From NCBI RefSeq assembly GCF_002006355.2, contig NZ_CP096980.1:4154001-4218000 (forward strand): DNA of 64,000 bases. Direction: 5' to 3'. The stretch is from Clostridium felsineum DSM 794 (GTDB lineage: Bacteria; Bacillota; Clostridia; Clostridiales; Clostridiaceae). A program made the translations under genes and the position numbers. The notes under the pieces were generated by a model. The model made no database searches. It was not told the origin of the DNA and saw only the letters and a program-made list of their open reading frames with translations. Positions 9,635 through 18,644 of the stretch are shown here, piece after piece; position 1 is the stretch's first letter, and each line of letters opens with the position of its first letter.

Positions 9635-10516
9635 CTATTGCTTAAACTTAACTAATTCATCTAATGTTCCTATTTTATATCCTTCTTTTTCCCACTGAGT
9701 CAGAAGCTCATCTAAAACATCAGCATTAGTTTTTGAAACAGCATGTAAGAGTAACACTGTTCCATTATGAGTTCTAGATAATATTTTTTTCTTTGCTTCT
9801 GTTTTTGAAGGTTGATTTCCTGTTTCCCAATCTCCATAAGCAAAGCTCCAAAATATAGTCTTATAACCTAATTTCTTAGTATAATAAAGCGATAATTCAC
9901 TATACTTACCCATTGGTGGTCTAAAATATTTGGGCATTTCTTTTCCTGTAACTTTTTTATACTCCTTCTCGACTCCATCTAACTCACTTTTGAATTTTTG
10001 TTCATCATATATACTTGGCATAGATTTATGGTTTACTGTGTGATTACATACATAATGGCCTTCTCTTTCCATTCTCTTTACTATTTCAGGACTTGATTCT
10101 ATATATGGTTTAACTACAAAAAAAGCTGCCTTTGCGTTATGCTTTTTCAAAACATCTAGTATTTTAGGCGTATATCCTTTTTCGTATCCTTCATCAAAAG
10201 TAAGATATATTATTTTTTTAGAACTATCCCCAATATAGTAGCAGTTATACTTAGGGACATAATCCGAAGTTTCTTTTGGTGGTCCTTGTTCTTCACTCTT
10301 TCCCTTATTCATATAGTACCACTCATGAGGCTGCGTATTAAACCCTTTATAGTTTCTATTTAAAACAGTGTTTCTTACTTTATCTAAGAACTTTTCTTTT
10401 TGTGGAGTTTCAAAGCTAGTATTCTCTTGCATAACAGGTGCGGCTATAACTCTATTAGGTAATACCACCATACTTACTAATATTACAATTAAAATCAAAA
10501 TAACTTTTTTCTTCAA
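9635..10516 (-). CDS. Polysaccharide deacetylase, PdaA-like
   Basis: The NodB/CE4 domain spans roughly residues 95-285. Motifs visible are TFDEGYEKGYTPKILDVL (metal Asp-Glu region), HTVNHKSM (metal His pair), RPPMGKYSE (catalytic Arg) and LLLHAVSKTNADVL (C-terminal His). TFDEGYE in place of the usual TFDDG is typical of PdaA, which makes muramic-delta-lactam in spore cortex by de-N-acetylating N-acetylmuramate; the 293-residue length also fits. An N-terminal hydrophobic segment (about residues 4-26) is a signal peptide or anchor. I place the start at TTG 10516, eight bases after GGGAG; a GTG at 10525 overlaps that site and is less likely. Confidence 0.82.
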   Translation of the reverse strand: MKKKVILILIVILVSMVVLPNRVIAAPVMQENTSFETPQKEKFLDKVRNTVLNRNYKGFNTQPHEWYYMNKGKSEEQGPPKETSDYVPKYNCYYIGDSSKKIIYLTFDEGYEKGYTPKILDVLKKHNAKAAFFVVKPYIESSPEIVKRMEREGHYVCNHTVNHKSMPSIYDEQKFKSELDGVEKEYKKVTGKEMPKYFRPPMGKYSELSLYYTKKLGYKTIFWSFAYGDWETGNQPSKTEAKKKILSRTHNGTVLLLHAVSKTNADVLDELLTQWEKEGYKIGTLDELVKFKQ

Positions 10517-10573
10517 CTGTAACACTCCCTTTTCAATTTTATTATGTTCTATTTTTTAAAATATATATTAAGT

Positions 10574-10617
10574 AAAAAAAAACACCTTAGGATTTACTAT
10601 CCTAAAATGTTTTTTTC
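10574..10617 (-). terminator. Intrinsic terminator after the RNA helicase gene
   Basis: The imperfect hairpin has a CTTAGGAT/ATCCTAA core near the loop and A and T runs on either side. On minus it ends in a run of nine T. Confidence 0.75.
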
Positions 10618-10621
10618 ATTT

Positions 10622-12214
10622 TTATTTAGATTTCTTTTTTGACTTAGCTACTTCTATACTTATTTTTCTTCCACTCAATTTCTTGCCACTACAATTTTTT
10701 ATTATAACGTCCTTCAATCTATCTGGAACATCAACAAAAGTGAATTTATCAAGTATATCTATATCACCTATTTCGTTTCCTTCAACACCTGATGATTTAT
10801 CTATAAATTCAAGAAGTTTTTTAACTGATAATTTATCTTTTCTTCCTGCACTAAAGAATAATCTAACACTTTCATCATTTTTAAGTTTATCATTATCATT
10901 ACCTGAATAATCAAAACCCATTTCTTTATCGAAGATCATTTTAACTAAAGCTGCTGATACATCTACTAAATTAAATTCATCATCAAGCTTTTGCACAAAC
11001 GGAATATACTTATTAAAGTCATTTTTTTCAATATTAGTTCTTATTTTGTCTGTTAAGCTATTATATTTAGTTTCAAATATATCATCTATTGTAGGTATTT
11101 CTTTTCTTCTTATCTTACTCTTTGTAAACTTTTCAATTTGCTTAATCATAACATATTCTCTTGGTGTTACTAATGAATATGCTATTCCCTCTGCATTTGC
11201 TCTTCCAGTTCTTCCTATTCTATGAACATATGACTCCATATCTTGAGGTATATCATAATTTATTACATGTGATACATTATGTACATCTATACCTCTTGCA
11301 GCTACATCTGTTGCCACTAAAAAGTCAATATTATTTTCCTTGAACTTTTTAAGAGTATTTATTCTTTGATTTTGGCTCATATCACCATGCATTCCCTCAA
11401 CATTATAGCCTCTAAATTGCATTGATTCAACTAACTCATCTACGCCTCTTTTTGTCCTACAAAATATAATAGTAATTCCTGGTTCTTCAACATCTATTAC
11501 CCTACATAATGCTTCAAACTTATCTTTATTTTTTACTTCAAAATAGAATTGTTGTATTCTTTCAACTGTTAAAGAATTTTTTATTATTGCTATATGCTTA
11601 ACTTCCTTTTTCATATAATTAGAAGCTAATTTTTTTATTGGAGCTGGCATTGTAGCTGAGAATAGCATTGTTTGCCTATCACCACTTATATTCTTTATTA
11701 TTCCCTCTATATCATCTATAAATCCCATATCAAGCATTTCATCTGCTTCATCAAGGACTAAAAACTTAACTTTATCCAATCTTACTGTTTTTCTTTTTAT
11801 GTGATCCATTATTCTTCCAGGAGTTGCAACTATAACATCTACTCCTCTTTTAATAGCTCTCATTTGTCTTTCTATTGATTGACCACCATATATTGGTAAT
11901 ATTCTAACTCTTGCATACTTTGATAATCTTGTTAATTCATCAGTTATTTGAATAGCGAGTTCTCTTGTAGGTGTTAATATTATTGCTTGAACTCCTTCTC
12001 TTTCATTGATATCTTTTATTTTACTTATTATTGGTGCTCCAAATGCAACTGTTTTTCCCGTTCCTGTTTGAGCCTGACCTATCATATCATATCCATCTAT
12101 AACAACCGGAATAGCTTCCGCCTGTATATTAGATGGTTCCTCAAATCCCATATCATCTATTGCCTTCAAAACGCTGCTGTTTAACTTTAAATCGGTAAAT
12201 TTTTTATTTTCCAT
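10622..12214 (-). CDS. DEAD-box ATP-dependent RNA helicase with DbpA-type RNA-binding domain
   Basis: The protein has 530 residues. It begins with a Q motif (FTDLKLNSSVLKAIDDMGF). The helicase motifs are AQTGTGKT near residue 50, PTRELA, VLDEADEMLDMGF, SATMP, and HRIGRTGRA near 340. The last 75 residues or so (FFSAGRKDKLSVKKLLEFID, then KKLSGRKISIEVA) match the DbpA/CsdA RNA-binding fold that directs helicases to structured rRNA. The likely role is ribosome assembly or RNA remodelling in the cold. I avoid a symbol because clostridial naming (cshA, deaD, dbpA) is inconsistent. The 5' leader carries a terminator-like hairpin, suggesting attenuation control. Confidence 0.92.
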   Translation of the reverse strand: MENKKFTDLKLNSSVLKAIDDMGFEEPSNIQAEAIPVVIDGYDMIGQAQTGTGKTVAFGAPIISKIKDINEREGVQAIILTPTRELAIQITDELTRLSKYARVRILPIYGGQSIERQMRAIKRGVDVIVATPGRIMDHIKRKTVRLDKVKFLVLDEADEMLDMGFIDDIEGIIKNISGDRQTMLFSATMPAPIKKLASNYMKKEVKHIAIIKNSLTVERIQQFYFEVKNKDKFEALCRVIDVEEPGITIIFCRTKRGVDELVESMQFRGYNVEGMHGDMSQNQRINTLKKFKENNIDFLVATDVAARGIDVHNVSHVINYDIPQDMESYVHRIGRTGRANAEGIAYSLVTPREYVMIKQIEKFTKSKIRRKEIPTIDDIFETKYNSLTDKIRTNIEKNDFNKYIPFVQKLDDEFNLVDVSAALVKMIFDKEMGFDYSGNDNDKLKNDESVRLFFSAGRKDKLSVKKLLEFIDKSSGVEGNEIGDIDILDKFTFVDVPDRLKDVIIKNCSGKKLSGRKISIEVAKSKKKSK

Positions 12215-12252
12215 TAAATCTTTCCTTCCTCATATCATACACTTTTCGCTCT

Positions 12253-12306
12253 AAAAAAAAGCTGTTGACGCATCAACAGCCACTAAAATCAAACTATAGT
12301 TTTAGT
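12253..12306 (-). promoter_or_regulatory. Leader attenuator of the RNA helicase gene: two hairpins, the second an intrinsic terminator
   Basis: On minus, a hairpin with 7-bp arms (12300-12306 with 12282-12288) is followed at once by a perfect 8-bp stem (12273-12280 with 12261-12268, four-base loop) and eight T (12253-12260). This is a textbook intrinsic terminator, but it lies 39 bases upstream of the helicase start codon with no minus-strand gene before it. Transcription must pass it to reach the helicase, so it probably attenuates. The signal and any antiterminator are unknown. Confidence 0.65.
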
Positions 12307-12365
12307 ATTGCCCAAATTAATAATTTCATGCATCAGTAAAATCCCAAAGTAAATTACCATTAACA

Positions 12366-12394
12366 ATCTTATCATACCGTACGTTAATAAGCAA
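12366..12394 (-). promoter_or_regulatory. Extended -10 promoter driving the helicase leader
   Basis: On minus, TTGCTT (12394-12389) and TAAGAT (12371-12366) are 17 bases apart, with a TG one base before the -10. Transcription would start near 12359, giving a leader of about 145 nt that contains the attenuator. Confidence 0.55.
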
Positions 12395-12560
12395 CCTAAG
12401 TATACGTTTAATCTTAAACTTATTTTTAAGTCTTACTTAAGTGGTACAATATCCTTATAGCTATTTTTTATTAAGCCATGTTATAATTTATAAATAATAT
12501 AACATCTACTACTATATGTAAAACAAATTCTTACATATTAAATAAGAAAGGATTTTAATT

Positions 12561-14462
12561 ATGAACTTAATAACTTTAGAAAATATATCAAAGAGTTATG
12601 GCGAAAAAACTCTTTTAAATAAAATCTCTTTTAGTATAAACGAAGGCGAAAAAATAGGTCTTATTGGTATTAATGGTACTGGAAAATCAACTTTACTCAA
12701 GGTTTTATGCAACCTAGAGGATTATGACAGCGGAAATATAATAACTTCAAATAATTTATCTATGAGCTATCTTTCTCAAAACGAGGATTTTCATGATGAT
12801 GCTACTATATTAGAGCAAATTTTCAAAGGAAATTCTAAGGAAATGAAGCTCCTTCGAGATTATGAAACTTCTCTTGAAAGCTCTTCAAATCACCCTGAAG
12901 ATAAAAATATACAAGAACAACTTCTAAAACTAACCATGCAAATGGACGCCTTAAATTTATGGAATATGGAGAGTAGTGCAAAAACCATACTTACTAAATT
13001 AGGTATAAAAAATTTTAATGCAAAAATAAAAACTTTATCAGGTGGTCAAAAAAAACGTGTTGCTCTTGCCGAAACACTTATAACTCCTTCAAATTTACTA
13101 GTTTTAGATGAACCGACAAATCATTTAGATAATGAAACTATAGAATGGCTTGAACAATACTTAAGTTCTACTAAAAGTGCTGTTTTTATGATTACTCATG
13201 ATAGATATTTCCTTGATAGAATTTCAAACAAAATATTTGAAATACACGCAGGTGACCTCTATGCCTATATAGGTAACTACAGTTTATACCTTGAAAAAAA
13301 ATTAGAAAGGGAACAAATTGCATTATCCTCCAAGCAAAAAAAAGATAACCTACTTAGACGAGAACTTGCTTGGATTAGACGAGGCGCAAAAGCTAGGTCA
13401 ACAAAACAAAAAGCAAGAATTCAAAGGTTTGACAAACTAAGCAATGAGAAAGATGAAATAATTGAAGATAAAATAGATATTTCAACAGCTGGATCAAGAC
13501 TTGGAAAAAAGGTAATCGAAATAAAAGATATCAATAAATCCTTTAATGACAGTAAAATCATAGACAATTTCAGCTTTATTTTTTCAAAAGGTGATAGGCT
13601 TGGTATTGTAGGTGCTAATGGTATTGGAAAATCCACACTTTTAAATATGATATCAGGTAAAACTTCTCCTGATAGTGGAACAATTGATTTAGGAGCAACG
13701 GTTAAACTTGGTTATTTCTCTCAAGAAATTTCAAATATGGACGAAAAACTTAGAGTAATTGAATACATCAAAGAAGGTGCAGAATTTATAAGAGATTCAA
13801 ATGATGAACTTATAAGTGCCTCAAAAATGCTAGAAAAATTTTTATTTTCCCCTGAAATGCAGTGGACACCTATAGCAAAATTGTCTGGTGGTGAAAGAAA
13901 GCGTCTATACCTGCTTAGAATACTAATGGAAGCGCCAAACGTTCTTATTTTAGATGAGCCTACCAACGATCTTGATATACAAACTTTAACTATACTAGAA
14001 GACTATCTCCAAGATTTTGAAGGTACAATAATAACGGTATCCCATGATAGATATTTTCTTGATAAACTTGCAAATAAACTATTAATCTTCAAGGGAAATG
14101 GAATTATAGATTATAATACTGGAAATTATTCAGATTATCTAGATAAAATAAAATCAGAAGAAGTAGAAGTAAGATCTATTAATTCTACAAAAAACAAACA
14201 AACAAAACCTGAAAAAGCTAAATCATCAAAGTTAAAATTTTCATTCAAAGAAAAAATGGAATATGAAAAAATAGACTCATTGATAGAAGAAACTGAAAAC
14301 AAATTAAATTCAATTGAAGATAAAATTAATTCTGCTGGAAGCGATTATATGCTTTTAGAAGACCTTATGGTTGAAAAAAAGAATGTAGAAGAAAATCTTC
14401 AACATTTATACGATAGATGGGAATATTTAAATGAATTAGCTGAAAAAATTAAAAATAACTAA
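12561..14462 (+). CDS. ABC-F ATPase, Uup/YfmR-like translation factor
   Basis: The protein has 633 residues and two ABC domains with no membrane part. Walker A motifs are GINGTGKST near residue 36 and GANGIGKST near 354; both halves have LSGG signatures and DEPTNHLD/DEPTNDLD Walker B regions. The linker contains ELAWIRRGAKARSTKQKARI, characteristic of Uup/YfmR/EttA-like proteins. The C-terminal 80 residues are a charged coiled coil (LIEETENKLNSIEDKI region), as in the Uup C-terminal domain. Housekeeping ABC-F proteins of this type rescue ribosomes stalled on difficult sequences or act in assembly. It diverges from the helicase gene and ends in a strong terminator, so it is probably monocistronic. 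Confidence 0.87.
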   Translation: MNLITLENISKSYGEKTLLNKISFSINEGEKIGLIGINGTGKSTLLKVLCNLEDYDSGNIITSNNLSMSYLSQNEDFHDDATILEQIFKGNSKEMKLLRDYETSLESSSNHPEDKNIQEQLLKLTMQMDALNLWNMESSAKTILTKLGIKNFNAKIKTLSGGQKKRVALAETLITPSNLLVLDEPTNHLDNETIEWLEQYLSSTKSAVFMITHDRYFLDRISNKIFEIHAGDLYAYIGNYSLYLEKKLEREQIALSSKQKKDNLLRRELAWIRRGAKARSTKQKARIQRFDKLSNEKDEIIEDKIDISTAGSRLGKKVIEIKDINKSFNDSKIIDNFSFIFSKGDRLGIVGANGIGKSTLLNMISGKTSPDSGTIDLGATVKLGYFSQEISNMDEKLRVIEYIKEGAEFIRDSNDELISASKMLEKFLFSPEMQWTPIAKLSGGERKRLYLLRILMEAPNVLILDEPTNDLDIQTLTILEDYLQDFEGTIITVSHDRYFLDKLANKLLIFKGNGIIDYNTGNYSDYLDKIKSEEVEVRSINSTKNKQTKPEKAKSSKLKFSFKEKMEYEKIDSLIEETENKLNSIEDKINSAGSDYMLLEDLMVEKKNVEENLQHLYDRWEYLNELAEKIKNN

Positions 14463-14463
14463 T

Positions 14464-14516
14464 TAAAAGCAACTTTTTTCTAAATAAGTAAATTATTTTA
14501 GAAAGTTGCTTTTTTT
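14464..14516 (+). terminator. Intrinsic terminator after the Uup-like gene
   Basis: A long stem pairs AAAGCAACTTTCT-type arms on both sides of an AT-rich loop and ends in seven T. It lies directly after the stop codon. Confidence 0.85.
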
Positions 14517-14574
14517 ATTTATATTTTAAATATTTTATTTTTTATTTTAATTTTTTCCACTTTTTTATTAAATT

Positions 14575-14583
14575 TGGTATAAT
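14575..14583 (+). promoter_or_regulatory. Extended -10 promoter for the GH19 hydrolase gene
   Basis: TGGTATAAT (TG one base before a perfect -10 at 14578-14583) lies 24 bases before the ATG. No good -35 is visible 17 bases upstream, as is usual for extended -10 promoters. Confidence 0.5.
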
Positions 14584-14606
14584 AGAGATGGGAAAGGGGG
14601 AATTAA

Positions 14607-16790
14607 ATGAGAGAAAATAAAAATAAATGTATCCTTATAATATTGTTTGTTATAGGAACTTTATTTTTATTAGGAAATAATAAAGTTTATGCAAAAAATA
14701 ATGATGTAAATGGTAGCAGCCGGCACATAATGGCATTGGATACTCCGGCAAACGGTTCTACTATAAATGATAATCTTGTTATACAAGGCTGGGCTTTAAA
14801 TTCATCTGGAATAAAGGAAGTCAAAGTATTTGTAGATGGTAATTACATTGTTAATGCGCAGCTTGGGATATTGAGGAATGATGTAGCTAGAGTATATCCT
14901 GGTTATCCTAATAATAAAAATTCAGGATTTTTGAGTATACTAAGTAAAAATGCTTTTACTGTAGGAACACATACTGTAAAGGTACAAGCTACTGGTAATG
15001 ATGGTCTTGTTGAAGAAAAGACTTCCAACTTCAACTTAAACTATAGAGCACCTATAATGGCTCTTGATACCCCTGCAAATAATTCAACTTTAACTGACAA
15101 TCTTGTTATTCAAGGTTGGGCTTTAAATTCTTCTGGAATTAGAGAAGTTAAAGTATTTGTAGATGGTAATTATATTGTTAATGCGCAGCTTTCTATATCG
15201 CGAAATGATGTAACAAACGCATATCCCGGCTATCCACACAACGTGAATGCAGGATTTTTAAGTATACTGAGTAAGAATGCTTTTACTCAAGGAAATCATA
15301 CAGTGAAAGTACAAGCTATCGGTAATGATGGTGATGTTACTGAAAAAACCTCTAATTTTAACTTAAACTATAGAGCACCTATAATGGCTCTTGATACTCC
15401 TGCAAATAATTCAACTTTAACTGATAATCTTGTTATTCAAGGTTGGGCTTTAAATTCTTCTGGAATTAGAGAAGTTAAAGTATTTGTAGATGGTAATTAT
15501 ATTGTTAATGCGCAGCTTTCTATATCGCGAAATGATGTGACAAACGCATATCCTGGCTATCCACACAACGTGAATGCAGGATTTTTAAGTATACTGAGTA
15601 AGAATGCTTTTACTCAAGGAAATCATACAGTAAAAGTACAAGCTATCGGTAATGATGGTGATGTTACTGAAAAAACTTCTAATTTTAACTTAAACTATAG
15701 AGCACCTATAATGGCTCTTGATACTCCTGCAAATAATTCAACTTTAACTGATAATCTTGTCATTCAAGGTTGGGCTTTAAATTCTTCTGGAATTAGAGAA
15801 GTTAAAGTATTTGTAGATAGCAATTATATTGTTAATGCACAGCTTTCTATATCACGAAATGATGTGACAAATGCTTATCCTAGTTATCCTCACAACGTAA
15901 ACGCTGGATTTTTAAGCATACTGAGTAAGAACGCTTTTGCTGTGGGAAATCATACAGTAAAAATACAAGCTATTGGTAATGATGGTAATGTTGTTGAGAA
16001 AATTTCTAATATACAAATAGCTGGTAATAATAGTGGAAACAATATACCTTACTCAAGATTATTACAGTACACCAATCCTATGATGCATGGGGATGACGTA
16101 AAAGAAGTTCAAGAAAAATTGAATCAATTAGGTTATAGTTCAGGTAACGCCGATGGATGGTTTGGCCAAAATACCAAAAATGCTATAATTAAATTTCAAT
16201 CAGCACATGGACTTTCTCCTGATGGAATTGTAGGCACAAATACCTGGAGTAAATTATTTTCTTCAGATAGCTTTTATGTTACTGCTGACCAGCTTAGAAG
16301 AATTGGTTGGTCTAATGTTACAAATAACATGCTATCAGATTTAAATAATTGTCTAAAAAAATTCAATATAACTACAACTCAAAGATTGAGGCATTTTATA
16401 AGTCAATGTAGTTATGAATCTGGGTGTGGAATCTACACTAAGGAACTTGCAAGCGGAACACAATACGAAGGAAGACGTGATCTTGGGAACATATATCCAG
16501 GCGATGGTCCTAAATATAAAGGTGCTGGATATATTCAATTAACCGGAAGAGCAAATTATCAAGCTTTTGCAAATTATATTGGTGATCAAAATGTTATGAC
16601 TGGTTGTGATTATGTTGCTCAAAATTATCCTTGGTTAAGTGCAGGTTTTTGGTGGTATTCAAACAGGATGAATGATCTTTGCGATTCAGGAGCTTCTGTT
16701 GAAGTCATTACTCATAAGGTAAATGGTGGATATAATGGTTTAAGTGATAGACAAATATACTATAATCGCTGTGCTCAAATATTTAATTAA
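14607..16790 (+). CDS. Secreted cell-wall hydrolase: four Ig-like repeats, peptidoglycan-binding domain, GH19 chitinase/lysozyme domain
   Basis: The 727-residue protein starts with a signal peptide (about residues 1-29, ending VYA). Four tandem units of 109 residues follow (about 40-475), each beginning IMALDTPAN and containing LVIQGWALNSSGI and EVKVFVD; they look like beta-sandwich cell-surface modules. A PF01471-type peptidoglycan-binding domain comes next (about 485-545: DVKEVQEKLNQLGYSSGNAD, then DGIVGTNTWSKL). The C-terminal 170 residues are a GH19 domain (HFISQCSYESG with the expected catalytic Glu, and YKGAGYIQLTGRANYQ). GH19 enzymes of this type cleave peptidoglycan or chitin. The gene has its own promoter and stands alone. 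Repeats 2 and 3 are almost identical at DNA level, suggesting recent expansion. Confidence 0.87.
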   Translation: MRENKNKCILIILFVIGTLFLLGNNKVYAKNNDVNGSSRHIMALDTPANGSTINDNLVIQGWALNSSGIKEVKVFVDGNYIVNAQLGILRNDVARVYPGYPNNKNSGFLSILSKNAFTVGTHTVKVQATGNDGLVEEKTSNFNLNYRAPIMALDTPANNSTLTDNLVIQGWALNSSGIREVKVFVDGNYIVNAQLSISRNDVTNAYPGYPHNVNAGFLSILSKNAFTQGNHTVKVQAIGNDGDVTEKTSNFNLNYRAPIMALDTPANNSTLTDNLVIQGWALNSSGIREVKVFVDGNYIVNAQLSISRNDVTNAYPGYPHNVNAGFLSILSKNAFTQGNHTVKVQAIGNDGDVTEKTSNFNLNYRAPIMALDTPANNSTLTDNLVIQGWALNSSGIREVKVFVDSNYIVNAQLSISRNDVTNAYPSYPHNVNAGFLSILSKNAFAVGNHTVKIQAIGNDGNVVEKISNIQIAGNNSGNNIPYSRLLQYTNPMMHGDDVKEVQEKLNQLGYSSGNADGWFGQNTKNAIIKFQSAHGLSPDGIVGTNTWSKLFSSDSFYVTADQLRRIGWSNVTNNMLSDLNNCLKKFNITTTQRLRHFISQCSYESGCGIYTKELASGTQYEGRRDLGNIYPGDGPKYKGAGYIQLTGRANYQAFANYIGDQNVMTGCDYVAQNYPWLSAGFWWYSNRMNDLCDSGASVEVITHKVNGGYNGLSDRQIYYNRCAQIFN
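14724..16031 (+). repeat. Four tandem 327-bp in-frame repeats in the GH19 gene
   Basis: The unit starts recur at 14724, 15051, 15378 and 15705, exactly 327 bp (109 codons) apart. Units 2 and 3 differ at only a few silent positions; unit 1 and the end of unit 4 are more divergent. Such an array can change copy number by recombination and may be miscounted in short-read assemblies. Confidence 0.9.
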
Positions 16791-16796
16791 AGAGTA

Positions 16797-16833
16797 AAAA
16801 TATAACTGGAAGCCTAGCTTTCAGTTATATTTT
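16797..16833. terminator. Bidirectional terminator between GH19 and acetyltransferase genes
   Basis: AAATATAACTG pairs with CAGTTATATTT around an inner AGC...GCT pairing, with T-rich sequence on both strands. The two flanking genes converge here. Confidence 0.75.
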
Positions 16834-16854
16834 TAATACATTTCTATTTATATA

Positions 16855-17466
16855 TTACTTGTAATCATCAACATCAAATTTTCTATTTTTATAATAATAT
16901 TTGCGATCTTCTTCTGTAATTTCACGAATAACTTTACATGGATTTCCTACAGCTATAACATTGTCTGGAATATCTTTTGTTACAACGCTTCCTGAACCAA
17001 TCACAACATTGTTTCCTATTTTAACACCTGGATTTATTACAACACTTCCTCCTACCCATACATTATCTCCAATTATCACATCAATACCATACTCATATCC
17101 AGAATTTCTTGACTCAGGATGAATTGGATGTCCAGCTGTATAAATTGACACATTAGGTGCAAACATTACATTCTCGCCTATTATCACTTTTCCCACATCC
17201 AATATTGTACAATTATAATTAGCAAAAAAATTATTACCTACTTCAATATTCTTACCATAGTCACAATGAAATGGTTGTTCTATAGAAATCTCTTCACCAG
17301 TTTTTCCTAAAATATCTTTAATTGATTCCTTAATTTTATTCAATTCATCGGGACGAAGTAAATTATACTCATATATTTTCACTTTATTTTTTACTCTTTC
17401 TTCACTAAGCCCATCTAAATACGCTTTATATGGTAAATTAGCTAACATTCTTTCTTTTTGATTCAT
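16855..17466 (-). CDS. Sugar O-acetyltransferase, maltose acetyltransferase (Maa)-like
   Basis: The protein has 203 residues. The N-terminal Mac domain (about residues 4-55, KERMLANLPYKAYLDGLSEE) is followed by a left-handed beta-helix of hexapeptide repeats (about 70-185; IGDNVWVGGSVVINPGVKIG, then GSGSVVTKDIPDNVIAVGNP). The YTAGHPIHPESR segment holds the catalytic His of this family. It transfers acetyl from acetyl-CoA to sugars such as maltose or glucose. The true substrate is not predictable. It is monocistronic. Confidence 0.87.
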   Translation of the reverse strand: MNQKERMLANLPYKAYLDGLSEERVKNKVKIYEYNLLRPDELNKIKESIKDILGKTGEEISIEQPFHCDYGKNIEVGNNFFANYNCTILDVGKVIIGENVMFAPNVSIYTAGHPIHPESRNSGYEYGIDVIIGDNVWVGGSVVINPGVKIGNNVVIGSGSVVTKDIPDNVIAVGNPCKVIREITEEDRKYYYKNRKFDVDDYK

Positions 17467-17679
17467 GACACAACACTCCCCTTACTTTCTTGAACTTACC
17501 TGACGTTGCAAATGAAAACGGTTTATACTAATTATACCACTTTATATTGTCGTTTATAGCAACAATCCTTTATATGCTTAATCATATCAAAGACAAGTTT
17601 TTCATTATCATAAAGCTTTGTATGACATCCAACCCCACATTATATATGATCATGGGCACTTCTAAAAAATCAAAAATAA

Positions 17680-17722
17680 AAGTCTAACATAAAAGAAATT
17701 AAATTTCATGTTAGACTTGATA
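17680..17722 (-). terminator. Intrinsic terminator after alsD
   Basis: An 11-bp stem (AAGTCTAACAT with ATGTTAGACTT) surrounds an AT-rich loop and is followed on minus by a T-rich tract. The remaining bases between 17467 and 17680 hold no gene that I can support. Confidence 0.75.
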
Positions 17723-17737
17723 TTGATTTTATATTAT

Positions 17738-18454
17738 TTATCTTTCTACTTCACTTATTTCGTCATTTCTATTTTTGACCTTCATGCTATAAAAATCTTC
17801 ACTTTGAGGTAATTCCATTCTAAAACACAAACAATTTTGAACAAGGACCTTTGCCTTTTTTACAGAAACCTCACTGACATGCCCACCCAATTTCTTATCC
17901 TTGCTTAAAAAGTGAAAGTGATATCCCGGAACATTAAGCCCCTCTACATAAGACGGACATCTAAAACCAATTATATATCCCTCAATATTTTCATAATTAA
18001 AGATGGGTTGATCACGTACAACCTCTGTCATAGGCCTATAGGGTCTACATTGCTTCACAACTGTTCTAGTCTTTACATAATTAAACTCTCCTTGTATGTA
18101 AAAGGCATAAAATATATTCTTACTATCTATAAAGCCATCTAAACTTTTCTTTAACTCATCATAGGAATTACAACTGTCAATTTCATATTCATTATAATTT
18201 TCAAGTTTAGTTACTACTGCAAAAGGAACTGATTCTCCTTCTAAACATTTGCAAATACTTCCATCAGGTCTAGTCCTATAGAATTCACCATTTAAAAGCG
18301 TAAGCTCTCCATCCAAATCTTCAAATGTACCCAATCCAAAATCCCCTTTTGTTAAAAGCTTTTTTAGTGATGCACACCCATCATAAAGACCTGAAACAAG
18401 AGCATTTATTGTAGACATTTGATATATATGATTAGGCACTCTATCTTCTATCAT
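17738..18454 (-). CDS. alsD: Alpha-acetolactate decarboxylase
   Basis: The protein has 238 residues, the normal length. Family features include MSTINALVSGLYDGC at the N-terminus, GDFGLGTFEDLDGEL near residue 37, the conserved YRPMTEVV segment, and the zinc-binding YHFHFLSKDKKLGGHV near residues 173-188. It converts alpha-acetolactate to acetoin, diverting pyruvate carbon to a neutral product. No alsS, budC or alsR-type regulator lies beside it, so acetolactate must come from synthases encoded elsewhere. A GAGGTGAA ribosome site precedes the ATG. It is flanked by terminators and so monocistronic. Confidence 0.95.
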   Translation of the reverse strand: MIEDRVPNHIYQMSTINALVSGLYDGCASLKKLLTKGDFGLGTFEDLDGELTLLNGEFYRTRPDGSICKCLEGESVPFAVVTKLENYNEYEIDSCNSYDELKKSLDGFIDSKNIFYAFYIQGEFNYVKTRTVVKQCRPYRPMTEVVRDQPIFNYENIEGYIIGFRCPSYVEGLNVPGYHFHFLSKDKKLGGHVSEVSVKKAKVLVQNCLCFRMELPQSEDFYSMKVKNRNDEISEVER

Positions 18455-18575
18455 TTTTCTTCACCTCAACCAAGTTATGATAGCCCCCACAATTAAAAAC
18501 AATAACACTTAATCAGTATTTTTGCAATTTTTAATATTTAACCTTTAGAGATTTTTAATTTAACAAAACTAAGAA

Positions 18576-18613
18576 AAGTAGAAAATAATAGAATACCTAT
18601 ACACTTTCTACTT
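18576..18613 (-). terminator. Intrinsic terminator after the manC-like gene
   Basis: AAGTAGAAA (18576-18584) pairs with TTTCTACTT (18605-18613), with an inner TATAG/CTATA pairing. On minus a TTCTTAGTTTT tract follows. Confidence 0.65.
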
Positions 18614-18644
18614 TCATACTAAATTAAGTTTTTCTCTGTGCAAT

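Noticed and set aside
14724..16031. Tandem repeats considered as a mobile or satellite array
   Set aside because: They keep the reading frame and encode a protein module within one gene.
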